Notes under the pieces: generated by a model
The model's input: only the letters and a program-made list of their open reading frames with translations
Database searches by the model: none
What the model was told of the DNA's origin: nothing
Translations under genes and position numbers: made by a program
NCBI GenBank assembly: GCA_964019135.1
Contig: OZ025248.1
Span: 45,811,670-45,875,669, forward strand
Source: Arenicola marina
Taxonomy: Eukaryota > Annelida > Polychaeta > Arenicolidae
Reading direction: 5' to 3'
DNA length: 64,000 nt
In this document: positions 47,204 through 58,712 of the stretch, in pieces
Layout of the letters: each line of letters opens with the position of its first letter
Position numbering within the stretch: position 1 is the stretch's first letter

Positions 47204-47563
47204 TTATTTATAACTTTTCTTATTGAATACGGACGTGCTAGTCGGAAAGAAAAAAAAATAGTTCGTCACCTGTGGCCGGTGGTCGGGGACGTTAAAAGGT
47301 GCGTTTCTCGCGGAGGGATACATCGATCGCATGTCGCTGAGTAATGTGGCGTGATAGCAAGAGAGGTTGGGTAATTCAGCGTGCGCGTCATCATCATGCA
47401 CGGAGGGCAGAGGCATGCAATCTGGAGGCAAATACACATCAGCACAAACATAGACAGGGATTGAGGGGGGGGGGGGGGTAACAGAGCCATAAAACACCGG
47501 CATGATGAGGGGTGTCTGCGTGCATTTGTCACTCGTTCCACAGACGAATAAGGCTCGCTCCAT
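47204..47563 (-). CDS. Hypothetical frame, possible first exon ending at 47270
   Basis: The ATG at 47563 has good context (AGAAATGG). The frame reads MERALFVCGTSDKCTQTPLI, includes CMPLPSVHDDDAHAELPN and SCYHATLLSDMRSMYP, and reaches DHRPQ at a CAG/GTGACG donor (exon end 47270). Unspliced it stops at 47204. An alternative acceptor (TTGCCTCCAG) would start the exon at 47421. No family recognised; a C run encodes a PPPP stretch, so part may be compositional. Confidence 0.25.
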   Translation of the reverse strand: MERALFVCGTSDKCTQTPLIMPVFYGSVTPPPPSIPVYVCADVYLPPDCMPLPSVHDDDAHAELPNLSCYHATLLSDMRSMYPSARNAPFNVPDHRPQVTNYFFFFPTSTSVFNKKSYK

Positions 47564-48256
47564 TTCTGAACCGATTCAAAAGCGACTTGTTTGATTAAAC
47601 GACTTCGCACGAGCGAAATGTAAATAACAAATAAAACATCGGTTAAAGGACACAAAAGTAGACCTGTTGTTGCTGTTGAACCCAGGCTTGTATTCTGCAC
47701 CGTTGTTCGGCATAGTTTTAACAGGACTGGTATTGTGTCTTTCTAGGATTACAGAGACTCGGCACCAGGAGTTCTGGGGACCTGGCGACCGACCTCCTGA
47801 AGTGGCGGCTCTGTTTGTTCGGATCCAGGGGCGAGGGGCGGAGGATGGTAGTGGGCGTAATCAGCCTCTCCAAACCCCCACCCCCACCCCCACCCCCCAG
47901 TCCCCAGCCCACCAGTTTAGACGGTGGGCTCCATTATACTCTGTACAAATCACGCCCTTGATAAAAGCGTCACCCTCCTTGACAAAACGTCACCCCCCCC
48001 CCCATGCCTGCATGGACATAACTTTTTCCAACGTACGTCACCCCCCCCCTCCTCCCCTTCCCCCTTGACGAAATCCAGTATCGGCGCCTAAACGTGCATG
48101 TTGGTGAGACTAGCTCGCCATAAAGCATTGACGGTGTCGGTCACTTACAATGACGTAACCCTGATATTTAAATGATGAGCTCGCCGTGATAGCCATCTTG
48201 TTGCGATATATCTCACCACAGAACACTGTAGGCACTCAAAAGCGATGATGTCGCGC

Positions 48257-48335
48257 TGAGAGAGAGAGAAAGAGAGAGAGGGGGGGGGGGAGAGAGGGGG
48301 AGAGACAGGGAGAGAGAGAAAGAGAGAGAGAGAAA
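48257..48335. repeat. Purine (GA/G)n tract
   Basis: About 80 bp of almost pure A+G with mirror symmetry around a G run; capable of triplex (H-DNA) structure in principle. Confidence 0.9.
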
Positions 48336-49667
48336 ACATGCAGATAATTGGTGTTGAACCACCGTTAATTACCACTCTGTGTTGTTAGCGATCTGCGCTC
48401 TTATTGGTCTTAGGGAAGCGATTTCATGGACGTCATTGTAAAGCTCTGTGGAAACTGTGTCTGTTGCACGAGGCTAGCGTGTCAGCGACCCGCCTGGGTT
48501 GCCCCCTGGGAGCCCCCCAGTTCAGAACAGGGTATTAACACGGCTGTGTCATGTTCACCGGGCCTTTGGTTATTTTATTGCGGTGTAGTTATGACTTAAC
48601 ATCAAGCCGACGTGGCAGTGTGACGACCACGGGTTACTACAGTACAGCTGTAGACTCAGTCAGCATGGCCTAACGCAAACGTCCCCAAAAGTCACGGTAT
48701 ATAGACTGCGCTACGCAACCGTCCTTACCACTCAAAATACGAATGACTTGCTCAGCCTTTGCCCCTCTAAAAACCGACCCCACACCCCTCAGACTCCCGT
48801 GCATGCATGCAACGATCCGCTATGCCTCATGCCTCATGCCCCGCTCGGGTAGATCCTACACCCATCCACCACCCTCCCCTCTCCTCACCCCGTCCACTTC
48901 ATCCACACCTTGCCGACAACCATACTCCCACCGTCACCCGAAAGTACCCACTATTTAGCGAGCCCCCACTCTCCCCTTCACTCCCGCCCTGTCTCCTTTC
49001 TTCCGCCCCTACCCCCAACCCCAACCCCAGGCAAGCCCGCCCAAAGGCCCTACCTTTGCCGTCCCCAAAACTTTTCATCTATTTGTCTGGCAGTAAAATA
49101 GATTGGTATCTGAGCTGACAGGGCACATATGATTGAGAGTAGTCGACCCCAGCGGGGAGGCCTTCCTGTCGACCCCCACGACCCCCATCCACCCATCCAC
49201 CCCGGCCGGCGCACCGCCGCGCTCAAAGCCCACGTGCCCTTTACCATAGGAGACCGCCAAGACGGATGAGAATGTATTGCAATATATACTTCATATTTTT
49301 ACGACAAATGGTGCCTGTAAAAATGCGTCAAGAAACTTATCTCGGTTGCCAAAAAAAAAGAGGAAAAAAAGCCCGCTGAACGATTAAAAAGAAACCAATG
49401 AAAGCCTCGCCGAACAGAGAACAGAAGCGACAATTTCCCAGCAGTCAAATAGCGAGGAACAACTTTATTATACAAAAAAATAGAATTATCACTTTTTAAG
49501 TACATCGTGGAATTGCTGCCTCCGCCTTGTCGCACAGAGCCGTACTGCCCACAATTGTTTGCGAGGTCGTTGAATCATGGCACATTGAAATACTGCTTAG
49601 GACTGTCACATCAAACACTGCTCGGCGGTACCGTAGTCTCTCGCAAAAACATTGCATGGAGATCCCT

Positions 49668-51294
49668 CCTGACGGACCTACTGACCATCCATTGGTCACT
49701 GATCCCGACAGTTCCAGTGAGTCAAACGTGACAACTCCTGGGTGACCAAAGGGCCATCCAGAGGCTACTGATCCCGACAGATCCAGGGAGTCAAACCTGA
49801 CGACTCCTGGGTGACCTGTGGGCCACCCAGAGACTACTGATCCCGACAGATCCAGTGAGTCAAACGCGACCGCACCTGGGTGACCAAAGGGCCATCCAAA
49901 GGCTACTGATCCCGACAGATCCAGGAAGTCAAAAGTGACAACTCCTGGGTGACCGACGGGCCATCCAGAGGCTACTGATCCGGACAGTTCCAGTGAGTCA
50001 AACGCGACAACTCCTGGGTGACCAAAGGGCCATCCAGAGGCTACTGATCCCGACAGATCCAGGGGGTCAAAAGCGACAACTCCTGGGTGACCGACGGGCC
50101 ATCCAGAGGCTACTGATCCCGACAGATCCAGGGGGTCAATAACGACAACTCCTGGGTGACCGACGGGCCATTCAGAGGCTACTGATCCCGACAGATCCAG
50201 AGAGTCAAACGCGACAGCTCCTGTGTGACCGACGGGCCATGAAGAGGCTACTGATCCCGACAGATCCAGAGAGTCAAACGCGACAGCTCCTGGGTGACCG
50301 ACGGGCCATGAAGAGGCTACTGATCCCGACAGATGCAGGGGGTCACAAGCGACAACTCCTGGGTGACCGACAGGCCATCCAGAGGCTACTGATCCCAGCA
50401 GATCCAGGGAGTCAAAAGCGACAACTCCTGGGTCACCTGTGGGCCATCAAGAGGCTACTGATCCCGACAGATCCAGGGGGTCAAACGCGACAGCTCCTGG
50501 GTGACCGACGGGCCATGAAGAGGCTACTGATCCCGACAGATGCAGGGGGTCAAAAGCGACAACTCCTGGGTGACCGACAGGCCATCCAGAGGCTACTGAT
50601 CCCAGCAGATCCAGGGAGTCAAAAGCGACAACTCCTGGGTGACCGACAGGCCATCCAGAGGCTACTGATCCCAGCAGATCCAGGGAGTCAAAAGCGACAA
50701 CTCCTGGGTCACCTGTGGGCCATCAAGAGGCTACTGATCCCGACAGATCCAGGGGGTCAAAAGCGACAACTCCTGGGTGACCGACGGGCCATCAAGAGGC
50801 TACTGATCCCGACAGATCCAGGGGGTCAAAAGCGACAACTCCTGGGTGACCGACAGGCCATCCAGAGGCTACTGATCCCGACAGATCCAGGGGGTCAAAA
50901 GCGACAACGCCTGGGTGACCAACAGGCCATCCAGAGGCTACTGATCCCGACAGATCCAGGGAGCCAAAAGCGACAACTCCTGGGTCACCTGTGGGCCATC
51001 CAGAGGCTACTGCTCCCGACAGATCCAGGGAGTCAAAAGCGACAACTCCTGGGTGACCGACGGGCCATCAAGAGGCTACTGATCCCGACAGATCCAGGGG
51101 GTCAAAAGCGACAACTCCTGGGTGACCGACAGGCCATCCAGAGGCTACTGATCCCGACAGATCCAGGGGGTCAAAAGCGACAACTCCTGGGTGACCGACG
51201 GGCCATCAAGAGGCTACTGATCCCGACAGATCCAGGGAGTCAAAAGCGATAACTCCTTGGTCACCTGTGGGCCATCCAAAGGCTGCTGATCCCG
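49668..51294. repeat. 69-bp minisatellite, about 23.5 units
   Basis: Units of GGGTGACCGACGGGCCATCC, AGAGGCTACTGATCCCGACA and GATCCAGGGGGTCAAAAGCG plus ACAACTCCT. Because 69 is divisible by three, a 337-codon plus frame (50239-51252, LLIPTDPGGQKRQLLGDR...) appears in the more homogenised right part. It starts and ends inside the repeat and is judged an artefact. Confidence 0.96.
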
Positions 51295-51603
51295 AGCTAT
51301 TATGCCTTTATTTCGGTAACAATCATTATTTTCTATCTGAATAACAATACTACTTACTAATAATAGTTATAATTATAGCAATCTGCCATCCAAGGATTTT
51401 TTATTTGCTTTTGCAATTTGGTCGCATCATTTCTCGTTTTATTTATGAGTGACCAGCCATGCTTAGGTCCCGCCGCAACGCACCGAACCGTACCCCCCGC
51501 CCCTCTCCCGCACCCTCTCCCTTTCCTTCCTTCCGTACATCCGTTTGCTGGCATGTAGCGAGAGCTTCTCCTTCGCCTCAGAAGATACGTACGGAAGAGA
51601 TTG

Positions 51604-51609
51604 TTTATT
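51604..51609 (-). terminator. Poly(A) signal of the bHLH gene
   Basis: AATAAA on the minus strand, about 82 bp after the stop codon at 51691, in an A+T-rich stretch after G/C-rich coding sequence. Confidence 0.65.
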
Positions 51610-51690
51610 TTATTATATTTCGATGAATCCTAGAGATATATCCTCATTCCGTTGCGCTCGGGCCTGGAGCTGCGCGGGCGCGAAGGCCGT

Positions 51691-53469
51691 TCAATTGGCT
51701 GGACTTGGTACGTGGTACGGCCTCTGTGGGCTGTCCGCAGCAGGCACCCCGCTGCCTCGGCGGAGGAGAGTGTCGAAGCCAGACAACAGTGACGCCATCT
51801 CCCCAATGTTTGCCAGATCCAGACCCGACGAGAGGCCCTCCACCCCCATGGCACCCCCCAGCAACTGCAGCCAGTCCCCTTGCGGGAAGATTGCCGCGCT
51901 CCCCGCGACGGTGGTTGGCGTGTGGTGGGTCTGTCCCTCCGCCGCCGCCTCCTCGTGCCTTTGTTGTCGTTGTTGCTGCTGGGGAAGGGAGGCGGCCGCC
52001 GCGGTCCTCTGGGAGCCAATGGCGAGACACTCGCTTGGCGCGCTAATGCGCGGTGGCGCCATCTAACAAAGACAAGCGGTAGCCGTAGCCAGGTATATAC
52101 CAGGGGTATGAAACACGCAAAACAGTGTATATAAATCTCTCATTCAGCTACCAGGCAGTATTTGTCGATGTCATAGACTTGACTTTCTTTGGCCATTTGA
52201 AACAAAAAGATCCCTCTTTTACTCAAGATTCAACCAATAAACACAGACGTTTTAATTGCCGTAAACCAAGGGAACGACGTCGCTAGGCCCTGGCGTCTGA
52301 AGGTGATGCGTCTCTCAATCAACTCGCTGGGGTCGCTTCGCGACGCTTTTCACATCCTAGCGATAAAATATCTCACCATTGCCTTTGACCTTCGCATTAC
52401 AACATTAACGGCCGCGCTTGTCACAATAACATTCACCTTTAAGGATTGCAACTGAAGCATGAAGATGTATCTGTTTCTATCATCCTTTGGGATTGATGTA
52501 AAAAACACTGCCATCAACTTCCTTATATGGGAGATTCTGTCGTTCTGCCTGAATTAACTACACCGCTTGATGATTTCATCAAATGTTGTTTACGTCTACT
52601 GTCTGTCGTACCTAGGGCCATGAGGAAAGTTAATAGCGAGTATGGAATTCTGGCCAAAGGAGACTTGAATGACTTCAAGGCTGCTCTAAATGATAGGTGA
52701 CTTCAATGATGCGCTTGCTGAGCGGTGATTTCAATGCTGCTCTAAATACATGGTGACTTCAATCCGACTTCATCCAAGGCGTCGATTAATGCATGGTGAC
52801 TTTAACTTCAGTTAATTCCCGCCTTCATAGTAAGCACATGATAGAATTATTATTTGTCACTAATTAATTATTAAATGTTATATTTATTTATTCAAATCAA
52901 CTCCTCACCTGTTGCTCTGTAATTCCCGTCCCCACCACGCCGTTTGCTCGACCTTTACCCGTGGGTCTGGGTTCGGCCACCGCCGCCGTCGGCACCAGGG
53001 TCTGGAAGAGCGAGTCGTGCTCGGACACCATCCCCTGCAATTGTCGGATGTAATCGATGGCGGTACGCAGCGTTTTCACCTTCGACAAACGTTTATGGCG
53101 GTTTTCGTACGGGATGTGTTTCCGTAACTTCATGAAGGCGCCGTTGACGGTCTGCACGCGGCGCCGCTCGCGGGCGTTCCGCCGCGCTACCACCTGACGC
53201 GGCTTGTCCTTGTGCGGCACGTGCTTGTATCGCGACCGGCCGCCCGGCTCGTGCTCGGCACCCGCCGGGCCATGCCCCAGGGTCCCCCCACCGCCGCCGT
53301 CCGAGTCGTCCGCTCCCTCGTCCAGCTCGCTATCCGTGGTCACCGAAGCGCTGTTCTGGAACATGGAGTTGTCGTGTTGGCGGTGACCGCTTAACAGGCT
53401 CTCGCAGCTGGAGTTGTTGTCTTGGTGCGGATCACTCAGGACGCTTCCGCAGCGCGAATTGTCCTCCAT
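51691..53469 (-). CDS. Achaete-scute-like bHLH transcription factor, two coding exons
   Basis: Predicted 310-residue nuclear DNA-binding protein. Exon 1 (53469-52909) encodes 187 residues: a Ser/Asn/Asp-rich N-terminus with a 14-residue near-duplication (NSRCGSVLS / NSSCESLLS), an acidic Gly tract, then the bHLH at about 95-148. The basic region ARRNARERRRVQ keeps the E-box-contacting Glu. Helix 1 is VNGAFMKLRKHIP; helix 2 is KRLSKVKTLRTAIDYIRQLQ, followed by SEHD as in ASCL proteins. Read through, exon 1 stops three codons past CAG|GTGAGG, a consensus donor. The acceptor CTTGTCTTTGTTAG (intron 52908-52063) opens a phase-0 exon at 52062. It encodes 123 residues with a Gln/Ala-rich stretch and a Leu-rich amphipathic tail (ANIGEMASLLSGFDTLLRR), possibly an activation segment, ending TGA. 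The ATG context is good (ACGACATGG). Family call is firm; exon 2 is inferred from splice signals, phase and the downstream poly(A) signal. Such proteins dimerise with E proteins and drive neural and other fate choices. Confidence 0.85.
52650..52800 (+). repeat. Degenerate repeat around GGTGACTTCAAT in the bHLH intron
   Basis: GGTGACTTCAAT, GGTGATTTCAAT, GGTGACTTCAAT and GGTGACTTTAAC occur at irregular 40-50 bp spacing with CTGCTCTAAAT between. Translated, these read GDFN and once GDFNAALNTW, which resembles the LINE endonuclease signature, but no longer endonuclease sequence is present. Confidence 0.5.
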
Positions 53470-53542
53470 GTCGTTTTTGTTGTTATTATGTAGGTAGGCG
53501 TGTGGCGGAATTCAGGACCCGAGCCACCACGCGTCTCTTAGG

Positions 53543-53993
53543 ATGACGCGCTGACGTCTGTTTCCTCACGCACTGTCGCCTTTCTCGTGACGCACTGACG
53601 CCTGTGTCCTGACGCACTGTCGCCTTTCTCCTGACGCACTGTCGCCTTTCTCCTGACGCTCTGTCGCCTTTGTCCTGACGCACTGTCGCCTTTCTCCTGA
53701 CGCACTGTCGCCTTTGTCCTGACGCACTGTCGCCTTTGTCCTGACGCACTGTCGCCTTTCTCCTGACGCACTGTCGTCTTTCTCCTGACGCACTGTCGCT
53801 ATTGTCCTGACGCACTGACGCCTTTCTCCTGACGCACTGTCGCCTTTGTCCTGACGCACTGACGCCTGTGTCCTGACGCACTGTCGCCTTTGTGCTGACG
53901 CACTGACGCCTGTGTCCTGACGCACTGTCGCCTTTGTGCTGACGCACTGACGCCTGTCTCCTGAGGCACTGACGCCTGTGTCCTGACGGCCCG
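53543..53993. repeat. 22-bp minisatellite, about 21 units, in the presumed 5' leader of the bHLH gene
   Basis: Units of CTGACGCACTGTCGCCTTTC plus TC, with TTTGTC, TGTGTC and ACGCCT variants. It lies between the predicted TATA box (54350) and the start codon (53469), beginning about 75 bp above the ATG. Minus-strand frames through it (up to 284 codons) begin with GTG and lack support. Confidence 0.95.
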
Positions 53994-54347
53994 CGCCTCT
54001 GGAGTAACCGCCACCGTCCCAACTGTTGCACCCCTGCACGATGTTTAACCTTTAATTTAATAGCAAATGGTGTAGAATGGATGGAAGTCTTCATAAAGGG
54101 TCTGAGGCGCCAATGTGTATATCTATTGTAAGTTTCTGAAATGGGAGAAAAACACTTGGCCAATCGCTTTATTGCTAAACACCTGCGCGACTGACGGTTG
54201 ACTGGTCTCGCGCGCGGGGAGGGTGTCATCCGTACGGGACACGCGCGGACCCCACACCCCCTCGTCTCGCACCCGCGCTCGCCACCCCTCGTCCCAGACC
54301 CCTCACACGGGCCGACCCCTGAAACCCACACGCTACCCACAGTGGCA

Positions 54348-54377
54348 CTATATATGGGTGCAGCCCCCGCCCCCCCC
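54348..54377 (-). promoter_or_regulatory. Candidate core promoter of the bHLH gene: TATA box plus GC box
   Basis: On the minus strand, GGGGGGGCGGGGG (54364-54377) is followed by CCATATATAG (54357-54348), giving an expected start near 54320 and a leader of about 850 nt. The TATA element is one base from a CArG box (CCATATATGG). Position, strand and spacing fit the gene at 53469. Confidence 0.5.
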
Positions 54378-55284
54378 TCCCCCCCTTCCTTCCCCCCGAC
54401 CCCCCAACCAGTTCTTCTGCGGTGGGTTGGCGGGGGTGCCTGGAGACAGGGGACATAAACATGTGGGAATTATGGAAAGTCCGCACGCTTATCGCCCGCT
54501 TCAGTCCCCCCCCCCCCTCCCCCATCCCTCCACATCCTTGCTTCCCCCATATCCCCCGCAACCACACCCCACCTCCCTCATCGCTACCCCATCCCCCCAC
54601 TACCATACCCTAACCCTCTCGTCACTTACCTTCACACCCCACTACGATATCCTCACCCCTCTCATCGCTTACCCCAACCTCCCACTACCATCCCCCCCAC
54701 CCTCTCACACTGGGTACCCCACTCCCCTCTACAATATCCGCTACCCTCTCGCACCCCTCACACCCCTACCCCCACCTCATACTACCATGCCATTACCCAT
54801 ATCCTTCTCCCTTCCTCGCTCTTACCGCCTACCTCCTACCCCTCATCCTCTCAAAATCCAATCACTCCTATCTTACCCTCCACCACCCTCCACCACCCAG
54901 TGCATCATCCCGGTGAGTCGCCCACCGCCTCTTTCCGCCCCCATTACCCTCACCCTCTACCCTCTCACTACCCCCATCCTCACTCCCACACCCTGTACCC
55001 GGCTACTGACGCATCCACAATCCACACCTGACACTGACTCAACCCTATAACAAATACAGCCACGTGCTCACGACACCACACCAACCCAGACCCCTCTGCC
55101 ACCCCCTGCCCTCGCCTAAGCTCAATACCCTTACCCCTGACACCTAGCCGTTAACCGCGAACCTTTCTGAACATATTAATTCATTGTCCGATCAATTTTA
55201 AACCAAGGTTGAAAAGGAAAATGAGTTAAAGGAAGAAAACTCGACGAAATGTATGAAGAGAGAAAACGATTCTGGTGAAAACCT
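54378..55284. other. C/T-rich degenerate repeat upstream of the bHLH promoter
   Basis: Plus strand dominated by C with TACCC and CTCATC motifs at irregular 30-40 bp spacing (about 54490-55120). Open frames here are compositional (Pro/Ser/Thr-rich). Confidence 0.6.
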
Positions 55285-55980
55285 AGCACACCGGGTACGT
55301 TTACCCAGCACCCCGGGTACCTTTACCCAGCACCCCGGGTACCTTCACCCAACACACTTGGATACTGTTACCAAACACCACGGGTACCTTTACTCAACAC
55401 CCCCGAGTACCTTGATCCAGCACCCCCGGATACCTTTACCCAGCACCCTTGGATACTGTTACCAAACACCACGGGTACCTTTACCCAGCACCACGGGTAC
55501 CTTTACCCAGCACCCCCGTGTAATTTTACCCAGCACCATCGGGTACTGTTATCAAACACCACGGGCACGTTTACCCAACACCCAACACTCCGTTATCCAG
55601 CACCGCCGGGTACCTTTACCAGCACCCCGGGTACCTTTATCCAGCACCGCCGGGTACCTTTACATCGTACCCCCGGGTACCTTTACAATGGTCCCCCCGA
55701 GTACCTTTACCTAGTACCCCGGTACCTTTACCTAGTACCCCGGTACCTTGACCCAGCACCCCCGAACAACTTGACTTAGCACCCCCGGGTACTTTGACCC
55801 AGCACCCCGGGTACTGTTGCCAAACACCACGGGTACCTTTACCCAGCACCTCGGGTACCTTTACCCAGCACCCCCGTGTACCTTTACCCAGCACCCCGGA
55901 TACCCTTATTCAGCACCCCGGGATACCTTCAACTAGTACCCCCGGGAACCTGGACCGAGCACCCCTGGGTATCTTTATAG
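55285..55980. repeat. 22-24 bp GGTACC-rich minisatellite, block 1, about 29 units
   Basis: Units of CAGCACCCCGGGTACCTTTA plus CCC, with varying C-run length; KpnI-type GGTACC occurs in most. The block is more diverged toward its edges. Confidence 0.95.
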
Positions 55981-56918
55981 TGCGCGGGCGCAGCGGAAGA
56001 ACATAGTGAAGGGAAGACATCCGTGTGGCATAGGTCTTGGTTTTATTGCACATAAAAATTTGGCTTACCGTTACGCGAGTTTCTGTAACATAAGTCAACC
56101 GTATATACTTTGTCTAAAAAACGAGCGTACCTGGCAATATACCAAGACTGGTCGGTAAGACCGCGTAATCTTAGTGACAACTCCAGTGAGACATATAAAC
56201 TTGATTATGCAAGCCTTACTGGCAAAGTGCAAAACTGTTTACACAAGTTTAGGTGACGCTTCTCAGAGAACTTGTTCTCGCGTCTCTCGCAACCATCGTA
56301 CATAAACAAGCGTTAACAACTCGGAAAACCTATATATCTTATTAGTTTGAGGCAACGTGACATATTGCACAAACTGAGACCAACCCTCTTGACGTAAATT
56401 GGGTGTGGCATCAAGTGCCCACCTGACAAATGTTAATCCGAAGTTCCATCATAAGCAATAGATTTATGTCTACAGTTCGTACATGACAATGCGCTGCAAC
56501 AATGCAGTTACCTCGTATAACACGTTACACAATAAATTTAAACAACCGTTTTGGGGGCATACGCCCCAGGTAAAGGTGGTGGTGGGGAAGGCGGAGGGAA
56601 ATCTCTTTCGTCGCTGGATCACTCGTAGAAAACTTTGATAACCGACTAATAGATTTCGAGCAGAAAACACACAAAGAAAGAGAAGACTAAGCTTGCAAAT
56701 GAGAAACGCTAAAAACTGTGCTTCCTGCTCTGTCGGTGACCTTCGCGAGAAGGGTCACCCCCAACGCGCATTCGGATTTAAGCGTTAAACGCCCGCGGGC
56801 ACGATTTATGGCAAAATGACCAATGGTCAGTGGCCGGGGGAAAATGCCTCGTTGCGCCCGGGCGCCATGAATCTGCCCACTGCTTGGCTGCTTGCCATTG
56901 GCTCGCTTTTTTCCAGCA
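55981..56918. other. Unique spacer between the two GGTACC repeat blocks
   Basis: No gene supported; a 66-codon minus frame (56470-56670) matches nothing known. Confidence 0.45.
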
Positions 56919-58256
56919 CCCATGGGTACTTTTATCCAGCACCCCAGGTACCTTTACCCAGCACCCCCGTGTACCTTTACCTAGCAGCCCCGGATACCCT
57001 TATTCAGCACCCCCGGATACCTTTATCTAGTACCCCCAGGTACCTGGACCGAGCACCCCTGGGTAGCTTTATCCAGCACCCCATGTACCTTTATCCAGGC
57101 CCCCTTGTACCTTTACCTAGCACCCCCGTGTTCCTTTATCCAGCCCCTCCGGGTACCTTTACCTAGCACCCCCAAATATCTTTACATGGTACCCCCGGGT
57201 ACCTGTACCCAACGCCCCCGGGTACTGTTATCAAAACACCACGGGTACCTTCACCAAGCACCCCCGGGTACCTTTACCCAGCACCCCGGGTACCTTTACC
57301 CAGCACCCCGGGCACCTTTATCTAGCACCCCCGTGTTCCTTTATCCAGCCCCTCCGGGTACCTTTACCTAGCACCCCCAAATACCTTTACATGGTACCCC
57401 CGGGTACCTGTACCCAACGCCCCCGTGTACTGTTATCAAAACACCACGGGTACCTTTACCCAGCACCCCCGGGTACCTTTACCCAGCACCCCGGGTACCT
57501 TTACCCAGCACCCCGGGCACCTTTATCTAGCACCCCCGTGTTCCTTTATCCAGCCCCTCCGGGTACCTTTACCTAGCACCCCCAAATACCTTTACATGGT
57601 ACCCCCGGGTACCTGTACCCAACGCCCCCGGGTACTGTTATCAAAACACCACGGGTACCTTCACCCAGCACCCCCGGGTATCTTTACCCAGCACCCCGGG
57701 CACCTTTATCTAGCACCCCGGGTACCTTTACCCAACACGCCCGGGTACTCTTACCAAACACCACGGGTAGCTTTGCCCAGCACCCCGGGTACCTTTACCC
57801 AGCACTCCCGTGTACTTTTACCCAGCAGCCCGGGTACCTTTACCCAGCACCCCCGGGTACCTTTACCCAGCACCCCCGGGTACTGTGACCCAGGACGTAC
57901 CTTGACCCAGCACACCCGGGTACCTATAATACCTAGCAGCCCCGGGTACCTTTACGAGCACCCGCCGGGTATCTTTACCCAGCACCCCCGGGTTTCTTTA
58001 GCCGGCACCCCTGGGTACCTTTATCCAGTACCCCCGGGTTTCTTTAGCCGGCACCCCTGGGTACCTTTATCCAGTACCCCCGGGTACCTTTACCCGGCAT
58101 CATCGAGAACCTTGACTCAGCACCCCAGGGTACCTTTATCCAGCACCCCGGGTACCTTGACCCCGTACCCCCGGGTACCTGTACCTAGCACCCCCGGGTA
58201 CCATTACCTGCACCCGCGGGTACCTTTACCCAGCACCTCGGGTACCTGTATCGTAG
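56919..58256. repeat. 22-24 bp GGTACC-rich minisatellite, block 2, about 57 units
   Basis: Same unit as 55285-55980. A string of about 205-210 bp (TGTTCCTTTATCCAGCCCCT to the ATCAAAACACCACGGG variant) recurs at about 57130, 57330 and 57540, showing higher-order duplication. A single displaced unit lies at about 59452-59480. Confidence 0.95.
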
Positions 58257-58468
58257 GGTAATAAACGGCCCGAATGAAGCTGCATAAGAAATAGTATATT
58301 CGAATATAAAGCTGAAGAATAAGAGACAGAGACACTAAGACAGAGGCAGACTTAAAAGACGTACGAATAAAAGACGCATGTGCTCTAGCCGGGATGTAAT
58401 AACCAGTAAGCCCCTACAACATCGAACACGAAGAGACAGGCATATAAAACTTAAAGACAGTGAAGATG

Positions 58469-58712
58469 ACAGCAATCGACGGCTTTAACAATAACAATAA
58501 CAAAGAGAATAATTAGATGGTAAAATAAACAATTGGCAGTCGTAACTAATCAAGCAATCAAAATCCAATGCTAGCTCGCCCAGTCTGAGGACAGCAATCG
58601 ATGGCTTAAACAATAACAATAACAAAGAGACTAAATAGATGGTAAAATGAACAAAGTGACAGCCAGCTCGCCTGGTCTCATGATGCGACACGCAGGTGAC
58701 TCTAACAAGTCC
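58469..58712. repeat. 122-bp tandem duplication, two copies
   Basis: ACAGCAATCGAYGGCTTWAA followed by CAATAACAATAACAAAGAGA starts copies at 58469 and 58591. The copies differ by several substitutions and small indels. Confidence 0.88.

Larger units (their letters stand above)
46877..49667. other. Mostly unique sequence; one weak exon candidate
   Basis: C runs near 47996-48002 and 48041-48048 and C-rich DNA at 48870-49030 give compositional frames. The CpG- and purine-rich tracts are listed separately. No other gene is supported. Confidence 0.4.

Noticed and set aside
50239-51252. 337-codon LLIPTDPG repeat frame
   Set aside because: The 69-bp period keeps it open; it starts and ends inside the array, and the left part of the same array is frame-broken.
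53486-54340. 284-codon minus frame upstream of the bHLH gene
   Set aside because: It starts with GTG, lies in the leader minisatellite and overlaps other open frames.
54490-55120. Telomere-like or coding C-rich repeat
   Set aside because: Not the animal telomere hexamer, irregular spacing, and frames are purely compositional.
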